Assembly (NCBI GenBank): GCA_937950325.1
Contig: CALFDJ010000041.1
Coordinates: forward strand, 1-46,308
DNA length: 46,308 bases
Origin: an uncultured Collinsella sp.
GTDB taxonomy: Bacteria; Actinomycetota; Coriobacteriia; Coriobacteriales; Coriobacteriaceae
Reading direction: 5' to 3'
This document shows, one piece after another, positions 40,908 through 46,308 of this stretch (within the stretch, counting starts at the first letter, position 1; every line of letters begins with the position of its first letter). Under the pieces are notes generated by a model, which did no database searches, was not told where the DNA came from, and saw only the letters and a program-made list of their open reading frames with translations. The translations under genes and the position numbers were made by a program.

Positions 40908-42548
40908 ATGATCGAAATCACCCAAGTCAACGCGTCGCTCGATGAAGCCGGCGATGAAAATGCCTGCCTCATTGTTGGCAAGCGAGTCGCCAAGCGCGTC
41001 CTACGTTGCAAGGACTCCGAGATCAAGTCCATCGAGCTCCACCGCAAGTCAATCGACGCTCGCAAAAAACGAGACGTCCATTTTATCCTGAGCTTTCGTG
41101 TTGAGCTGACTAGTCCCCACCTCGAGCGAGAAGCGGTCGACAGCGTCGCCGAGCGTGACCGCTCGCGCGTACGCGCGATGGAGGACGATGGGCCCTCATT
41201 CCCCTCCCCCGTCTCCGACGCACCTCAAGAATGCCCTGTCGTTGTCGGCGCCGGATGCGCTGGCCTTTTCGCTGCACTCACCCTTGCCGAAGCGGGTCTT
41301 AAGCCCTTGCTCATCGAGCGCGGCGACCCAGCATTTCGCCGCTCGCATGCGATCGATCTCTTTCTAAAGGAGCGCATTCTCGACCCCGAGAGCAATGTCC
41401 AGTTTGGCCTGGGCGGCGCGGGGACCTTCTCGGACGGCAAGCTCAATACGGGAACCAAAAATCCCGCCCATCGCCTTATCCTCGAAACCTTCGTCGAGGC
41501 GGGCGCGCCCCGCGATATTCTGTGGGATGCCAAGCCGCACATTGGCTCCGACATCCTTCCCACGGTTGTCACCGCTATATCCCAGCGCATCGAGCAGCTC
41601 GGAGGTGTCGTCCGTTATCGAACAAAGCTCGTCGACATTCACATCGACGCGTCTGGCGCCATTACCGGTATTGATGTCCAATCGTCCCAAGACGCCGCTT
41701 GCGAGCCAATCGAGACAAAGCACCTCATCCTCGCCTGCGGGCATTCTGCTCGCGATATTTTTGAGCTCCTTAAGGACCACAACGTGGCCCTCGCACAAAA
41801 GACCTTTGCCATGGGCGTTCGCATCGAGCATCCGCAGCGCGACATCGACCGAGCCCAATATGGAGCCTTGGCGGGACATCCTGCCCTCGGAGCAGCCCCC
41901 TACAAGCTCGTCGCCCATCTTCCCAACGGCCGCAGCGTGTTCTCGTTTTGCATGTGCCCCGGCGGACAGGTTGTCGCCGCCTCTTCCGAGCAGGGCCACC
42001 TGTGCGTCAACGGCGCTAGCCTCAATGCCCGCGACGGACGCAACGCAAATGCCGCCTTGCTCGTTAACGTCACGCCTGAGGACCTTCCCAACGATGACCC
42101 GCTTGCCGGCATCGAGCTCCAGCGTGCCTGCGAGGCGGCCGCCTATCGCCTGGGCGGTTCCAACTGGAACGCACCGGCACAACTCGTCGGAGATTTCCTC
42201 GCAGGACGCGCCAGCAAGGCGCCCGGAAAGGTAAAGCCCACCTATCCGCTCGGTGTGACCTGGACGGCAATTGACGAAGCCCTGCCGCAGCATATCGTCG
42301 AGTCGCTCCGCCTGGGACTTCCCCTACTCGGAAAAAAGCTACGAGGCTACGACCGTCCCGATGCCGTTCTTACCGGCGTGGAGACTCGTTCGAGCTCACC
42401 TGTCACTGTCACCCGAGACCGAACGTGCCATGCCGTGTCGACCCCGGGCCTCTACCCTTGTGGTGAGGGAGCTGGATATGCTGGCGGCATCATGAGCGCG
42501 GCCACCGACGGCATCCGTTGTGCCGAAGCCCTGATCGCGGACCTCTAA
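40908..42548 (+). CDS. FAD-dependent dehydrogenase, COG2509-like
   Basis: A 546-residue flavoprotein. An N-terminal domain of about 100 residues (with VAKRVLRCKDSEI and DARKKRDVHFIL) precedes the FAD motif VVGAGCAGLFAALTLAEAG (from residue 112) and the segments QFGLGGAGTFSDGKL and CGHSARDIFELL; the C-terminus GEGAGYAGGIMSAATDG closes the FAD site. This matches the widespread uncharacterised COG2509 dehydrogenases. The start at 40908 follows TAAGGAGA seven bases upstream. It ends at a terminator shared with the convergent uvrB gene. Its substrate is unknown. Confidence 0.85.
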   Translation: MIEITQVNASLDEAGDENACLIVGKRVAKRVLRCKDSEIKSIELHRKSIDARKKRDVHFILSFRVELTSPHLEREAVDSVAERDRSRVRAMEDDGPSFPSPVSDAPQECPVVVGAGCAGLFAALTLAEAGLKPLLIERGDPAFRRSHAIDLFLKERILDPESNVQFGLGGAGTFSDGKLNTGTKNPAHRLILETFVEAGAPRDILWDAKPHIGSDILPTVVTAISQRIEQLGGVVRYRTKLVDIHIDASGAITGIDVQSSQDAACEPIETKHLILACGHSARDIFELLKDHNVALAQKTFAMGVRIEHPQRDIDRAQYGALAGHPALGAAPYKLVAHLPNGRSVFSFCMCPGGQVVAASSEQGHLCVNGASLNARDGRNANAALLVNVTPEDLPNDDPLAGIELQRACEAAAYRLGGSNWNAPAQLVGDFLAGRASKAPGKVKPTYPLGVTWTAIDEALPQHIVESLRLGLPLLGKKLRGYDRPDAVLTGVETRSSSPVTVTRDRTCHAVSTPGLYPCGEGAGYAGGIMSAATDGIRCAEALIADL

Positions 42549-42574
42549 CGCACGAATTCCAGCGCGCAAAAGAC

Positions 42575-42610
42575 ACAGGCCTCGAGCTCCACAGGGAACT
42601 CGGGGCCTGT
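42575..42610. terminator. bidirectional terminator between flavoprotein gene and uvrB
   Basis: ACAGGCC...GGCCTGT with inner GAG-TCC / GGA-CTC pairing makes a hairpin that can serve both convergent genes; the plus strand continues TTCGCTATTTCTT and the minus strand GTCTTTTG. Confidence 0.75.
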
Positions 42611-42613
42611 TCG

Positions 42614-44854
42614 CTATTTCTTAAACCGTGCACCCTGGCGTTTTCTGCCCGATGCGAACGTGGAACCCTTGCGGGCCTGCGAACGTAAGCGCTCGATCGT
42701 CTCGTCCTCAGACGCGCCCTCGAGCATCGCCCGAATCTGAACGACGGCATCGCGCAGGCGCGCCGCCTCCTCAAAGTCCATGGCGGCAGAAGCGTTGCGC
42801 ATATCCTCTTCCATGGTTTCGACGATCCGCACAAGCTCGTCATGCGGCAGTTCTTCCAACTGCTCCGCAAGTGTCTGCTCGGGCGCCACCGTTTCCGGCA
42901 CGCCGCCCTCGCCCGACTCATCGGGCGTATAGAATGCGCCATGACCAAGAGAATCGCCCTTCGAGCGCCCCTTGGAACCCACGGTTTTTTCGGCCTCGGC
43001 AATAAAACTTGAGATGTCGTTGATGGCCTTGCGCACTGTCTTGGGCACAATGCCATGCTCTTCGTTATATGCCATCTGAATCTCGCGACGGCGCTGCGTC
43101 TCCTCGATGGCCTCTTTCATCGAATCGGTCACAACGTCCGCATACATGATGACTTCGCCATCGGCGTTACGGGCCGCGCGGCCAATCGTCTGAATCAGCG
43201 AACGGCGGTTGCGCAAGAAGCCTTCCTTATCGGCATCGAGAATTGCCACCAGTGAGACCTCGGGAAGATCCAAGCCCTCGCGAAGCAGGTTGATGCCAAC
43301 GAGGACATCGATCTTTCCCTCCCGCAGCGTTCGCAGGATCTCGACACGGTCCATCGTCGCCGTATCAGAATGCATGTAATTGACCTTAATGCCCGCATCA
43401 AGCAGATGGTCGGTCAGGTCCTCGGCCATGCGCTTGGTCAACGTGGTCACCAGCACGCGCTCCTTGCGGGCAACGCGCTCGCGAATCTCGTCCTCAAGAT
43501 CGTCAATCTGACCGCGAACCGGACGCACATCGATCTTGGGATCGAGCAGACCGGTCGGACGAATAATCTGCTCAACGTCGTTCTGGCTCACCCGCAGCTC
43601 GTAATCGCCCGGCGTGGCCGAAACATAGATAAACTGGGGTATCCTTGCCTCAAACTCATCGAAACGAAGCGGGCGGTTATCAAGCGCCGAGGGCAGGCGA
43701 AAACCGTGTTCCACCAGCGTCACCTTACGCGAGCGGTCACCTTCGTGCATGCCGCGAATCTGCGGCACCGTCACATGGCTCTCATCGATGATGCAGAGCA
43801 TATCCTTGGGAAAGTAATCGATTAGGGTAAACGGCGGCTCACCCGGCTTGCGACCGTCCAGATGACGCGAGTAGTTCTCGATGCCGTTGCAAAAGCCCAT
43901 CGTCTCGAGCATCTCAAGATCATAATCGGTGCGCTGCTGCAGACGCTGCGCCTCGAGCAACTTGTCGGTCGCCTTGAGCTCCGCCACGCGCTTCTCGCAC
44001 TCTTCGCTGATCGATTTCAGAGCCGCCTTGACCTTCGGCTTCTCGGTCACGTAGTGCGATGCCGGCCATACGGGGATGGCCTCGTACTCACGAAGCATCT
44101 CACCGGTGACCTCATCGATCTCGGCAATCAGCTCGACCTCGTCGCCAAAGAACTCAAACCGCAACGGATGCTCGGCATAAGGCGGATACACGTCGACAAC
44201 ATCGCCGCGCACGCGGAACGTGCCGCGTGCCAGGTCATAGTCATTGCGATCATATTGAATGTCGATAAGTGCATGGATAAAGTCATCGCGCTCGAGCGGC
44301 ACCTTCTTGTCGACGTTTGGAGCCAGACCCGCATAGTCCTCAGGAGAGCCAATGCCATAGATACACGAGACCGATGCGACAACGATCACATCGCGTCGAG
44401 AGAGCAGCGATGCGGTCGCCTGATGTCGCAGCATCTCAACCTCTTCGTTAATCGAGGAGTCTTTCTCGATATATGTATCGCTTTGCGGCACATACGCCTC
44501 GGGCTGATAGTAGTCGTAGTACGAGACGAAGTAGACCACAGCGTTGTTGGGAAAGAACTCTTTGAGCTCGCTCGCAAGCTGAGCGGCGAGCGTTTTATTC
44601 GGAGCCATGACCAGCGTCGGCTTTCCCAGGGCCTCAATAGTCTTTGCCATCGTGAAGGTCTTGCCCGAACCAGTCACGCCCAGCAAAACCTGATAGCGGT
44701 CTCCGTCCCTCACGCCCTGCACAAGCGACTCAATGGCCTTAGGCTGGGAACCGGCAGGCTCATAGGGAGACACGACCTTAAACGGCACGTCAGAGCCTTC
44801 AACGCCAAAGCGCTTAAGTTCACCACCAACGCGTTCTACTTCAAATTCCGCCAT
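42614..44854 (-). CDS. uvrB: Excinuclease ABC subunit B
   Basis: A 746-residue helicase-like repair protein. Walker A GVTGSGKT (about residues 59-66), the beta-hairpin region SYYDYYQPEAYVP that is inserted between DNA strands, helicase motifs IIDESH and GRAARN, and a C-terminal UVR domain (AMDFEEAARLRD) are present. It is longer than E. coli UvrB, with about 25 extra residues at the N-terminus and a charged segment before the UVR domain. The start at 44854 follows TTAGGAG five bases upstream. It is the first of the minus-strand genes after the convergent terminator; no LexA box was seen in the 51-bp upstream gap. Confidence 0.96.
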   Translation of the reverse strand: MAEFEVERVGGELKRFGVEGSDVPFKVVSPYEPAGSQPKAIESLVQGVRDGDRYQVLLGVTGSGKTFTMAKTIEALGKPTLVMAPNKTLAAQLASELKEFFPNNAVVYFVSYYDYYQPEAYVPQSDTYIEKDSSINEEVEMLRHQATASLLSRRDVIVVASVSCIYGIGSPEDYAGLAPNVDKKVPLERDDFIHALIDIQYDRNDYDLARGTFRVRGDVVDVYPPYAEHPLRFEFFGDEVELIAEIDEVTGEMLREYEAIPVWPASHYVTEKPKVKAALKSISEECEKRVAELKATDKLLEAQRLQQRTDYDLEMLETMGFCNGIENYSRHLDGRKPGEPPFTLIDYFPKDMLCIIDESHVTVPQIRGMHEGDRSRKVTLVEHGFRLPSALDNRPLRFDEFEARIPQFIYVSATPGDYELRVSQNDVEQIIRPTGLLDPKIDVRPVRGQIDDLEDEIRERVARKERVLVTTLTKRMAEDLTDHLLDAGIKVNYMHSDTATMDRVEILRTLREGKIDVLVGINLLREGLDLPEVSLVAILDADKEGFLRNRRSLIQTIGRAARNADGEVIMYADVVTDSMKEAIEETQRRREIQMAYNEEHGIVPKTVRKAINDISSFIAEAEKTVGSKGRSKGDSLGHGAFYTPDESGEGGVPETVAPEQTLAEQLEELPHDELVRIVETMEEDMRNASAAMDFEEAARLRDAVVQIRAMLEGASEDETIERLRSQARKGSTFASGRKRQGARFKK

Positions 44855-44905
44855 GGATACTCCTAACTCATATATCTGCAGTATACGCAGGCGGCAGGCA
44901 TAGTC

Positions 44906-45487
44906 CTATACGAACCGATCGGGATAGAGGGTCTTGTAGCGAACCCAGGCATTATTGACACGAATCAGATACGCCTGCGTCTCGGGAAAGGTGATTGCAT
45001 TATGAAGCGACGTACTCTGCTGCGCCCATCCGTCGACATTGCCCATGCCGGCGTTATAGGCGGCAATGGCACTGTCAGTCGACCCGTTAAAATACGCTAG
45101 AAGATACGAGAGATACGCACAGCCAAACTCGATATTCGTAGCCGGATCGTTAAGGTTGTCGGCCGAATACTCGCCACCGTCGACAAGGCCCTTGGCGATC
45201 ATATCCTGGGCAGTCTCGGGCATCAGCTGCATCAATCCCTGAGCACCCTGATTCGACTCGGCCTCGGGATCCCAATTCGATTCAGACTTAATGACAGCGC
45301 ACACCAGATACGGATCCAGATTATGCGAAATACTGGATTGCTTTACATACGCCTCGTAGTCAATCGGATACAGCGGCTTAAAGAAAGCGGCAGGAGCATA
45401 CGAGTAAACGAATGAGATAAGGCCGAAGGCAAAAACGGCAGCCAGCGGTATAAGGCGATACCACGTAAGGAAACGTGTCTTAGGCAT
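44906..45487 (-). CDS. Lytic transglycosylase (SLT domain), membrane-anchored
   Basis: A 193-residue protein with an N-terminal signal anchor (residues ~12-30) and an SLT domain: catalytic Glu69 in IKSESNWDP, GLMQLMPETA and AAYNAGMGNVDGW. It cleaves peptidoglycan glycan strands on the outer face of the membrane. Its start overlaps the coaE stop by 8 bp (ATGCCTAA), so it is translated with coaE. The pairing of coaE with this transglycosylase is known in Gram-positive genomes. Confidence 0.92.
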   Translation of the reverse strand: MPKTRFLTWYRLIPLAAVFAFGLISFVYSYAPAAFFKPLYPIDYEAYVKQSSISHNLDPYLVCAVIKSESNWDPEAESNQGAQGLMQLMPETAQDMIAKGLVDGGEYSADNLNDPATNIEFGCAYLSYLLAYFNGSTDSAIAAYNAGMGNVDGWAQQSTSLHNAITFPETQAYLIRVNNAWVRYKTLYPDRFV

Positions 45488-46121
45488 CGGCCTCCTCCTT
45501 ATCCACTACATCCCCGAACCCATGGCGCGAAAGCCATGCGTCCAGTTGTTCAAAGAGCGAGTTATCGTCTGCCGCATTGTCAATCACAGTTGTAGCGAGA
45601 TCGCACAGCGCAGACTCTTCGGGCTGGCAAGCAGAACGGGCATCGAAATCAGATGGCTCCATGCCACGTTGAATAGCGCGCTCGCGACGAACTGACAAAG
45701 GGGCGCTGATGACCAAAATTTCATCAGCCAAGCCAAATGCATCCTCAAAACCAGTCGGAGCAGAAACCTCGACCACCGCAAAAGGATAACGGGGAGATGA
45801 AACAGTACAACAAACCGGATCGAGAATCCTAAGCGAAAGCTGTTCAATCAGAATGGGATGCACGATGTCATTGAGCCGTGCGACCGAATCAGGAGAAGCG
45901 AAAGCTCGAGAAGCGAGGTTGCCGCGGCGAATGCCGCCTTCCTCATCCAAAATGTCCCAACCGAATTCATCCGCGAGTGTATTGACGATATCAGAGCCCG
46001 GCACATACAGCGATTTTGCAAGCTCATCCAGATCGATTAGCATAGCGCCACGAGATTCGAAATAGCGGCAGGCAGTCGACTTACCCGAAGCAATATTGCC
46101 CAAGACAAATACGGTAAACAT
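45480..46121 (-). CDS. coaE: Dephospho-CoA kinase
   Basis: A 213-residue P-loop kinase that catalyses the last step of CoA synthesis. Walker A GNIASGKST (residues ~8-16) and the LID/CoA motif with DLDELAK and HP-containing VHPILIEQL are typical. ATG at 46121 is preferred over an in-frame TTG one codon earlier; GGGAGGG lies five bases ahead. The C-terminus ends in acidic residues. It is the first gene of the coaE-transglycosylase pair. Confidence 0.92.
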   Translation of the reverse strand: MFTVFVLGNIASGKSTACRYFESRGAMLIDLDELAKSLYVPGSDIVNTLADEFGWDILDEEGGIRRGNLASRAFASPDSVARLNDIVHPILIEQLSLRILDPVCCTVSSPRYPFAVVEVSAPTGFEDAFGLADEILVISAPLSVRRERAIQRGMEPSDFDARSACQPEESALCDLATTVIDNAADDNSLFEQLDAWLSRHGFGDVVDKEEADA

Positions 46122-46250
46122 CAAGCCCTCCCTAACGCCAATGCGAGTAATTATCGCTCAAATACACTAGATGGACTCAAAATACAGCCAAACAGTAAGA
46201 GCACATACGGGGGAGCTAGGTCCCAAAGTACAACGTGTATACAACGCAAA

Positions 46251-46278
46251 AAGGGGGAGGCCGCGAGGCCTCCCCCTT
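46251..46278 (-). terminator. terminator of the gene upstream of coaE
   Basis: A perfect 12-bp stem AAGGGGGAGGCC / GGCCTCCCCCTT with a 4-nt loop, followed on the minus strand by TTTGCG. It ends a minus-strand gene that begins beyond the window. Confidence 0.93.
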
Positions 46279-46284
46279 CTCAGT

Positions 46285-46308
46285 TCAAGCGTACGGCTCG
46301 GTGCCGTC
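46285..46308 (-). CDS. possible 3' end of a gene (partial)
   Basis: The minus strand before the terminator reads as seven codons DGTEPYA and a TGA stop. rpsA commonly precedes coaE in actinobacteria, so this may be the end of rpsA, but seven residues cannot identify it. Confidence 0.3.
   Translation of the reverse strand, partial: DGTEPYA

Noticed and set aside
44855..44905. LexA box upstream of uvrB
   Set aside because: No sequence in the 51-bp gap fits CGAACNNNNGTTCG well enough; the nearby CGAACCGATCGG lacks the second half-site.

Overview
The window looks like the chromosome of a Coriobacteriia actinobacterium, most likely Collinsella or a close relative. That is an inference from moderately high GC, the core block uvrB-uvrA-uvrC-rapZ-whiA-gap-pgk-tpiA-secG, a RapZ/WhiA pair, and dense strong Shine-Dalgarno starts. 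No database search was possible. No IS element, phage, CRISPR array or rRNA was recognised.

Layout. 1-4313 (minus strand): three complete tRNAs and one partial tRNA, an orphan Hpt phosphotransfer protein, and a two-gene partner-switching module (PAS-GAF-PP2C phosphatase plus a fused STAS/anti-sigma-kinase protein). 4314-4805: no gene, but two very long nested inverted repeats and a hairpin. 4806-10748 (minus): a complete five-gene oligopeptide/dipeptide ABC transporter. 11044-16138 (minus): secG and the lower-glycolysis cluster gap-pgk-tpiA-gpmI, punctuated by terminators. 16332-18170: whiA and rapZ. 18290-28721 (minus): a roughly 10.4-kb island that reads as sialic acid uptake and breakdown: Opp-type binding lipoprotein, permease, fused permease-ATPase, second ATPase, SGNH-unrelated acetylxylan-esterase-family hydrolase, a hydrolase paralogue lacking its nucleophile serine, NanA-like lyase, ROK kinase and NanE. 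29087-36232 (minus): uvrC, murJ, ybaK, uvrA. 36426-42548 (plus): an LTA-synthase-like sulfatase-fold protein, Mrp/ApbC and two flavoproteins. 42614-46121 (minus): uvrB, a lytic transglycosylase and coaE, then the possible 3' end of one more gene.

How it fits together. The sialic acid island supplies transport, probable de-O-acetylation, aldol cleavage to ManNAc, phosphorylation and epimerisation to GlcNAc-6-P; nagA/nagB, a sialidase and a NanR regulator are not in the window. It sits between uvrC and rapZ, which are normally near neighbours, so it appears inserted into a core block. All three excision-repair genes lie within about 16 kb, and uvrA carries a good LexA-box candidate.

The least explained material is structural: four long palindromic elements (two beyond the opp operon, two inside the nan operon), a nested dyad array in front of the nan operon, an AAACGTT dyad shared by the gap, nan and opp upstream regions, and a shared A/T palindrome upstream of two tRNA promoters. 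The protein-level surprises are the STAS/HATPase fusion, the serine-less esterase paralogue and the permease-ATPase fusion.
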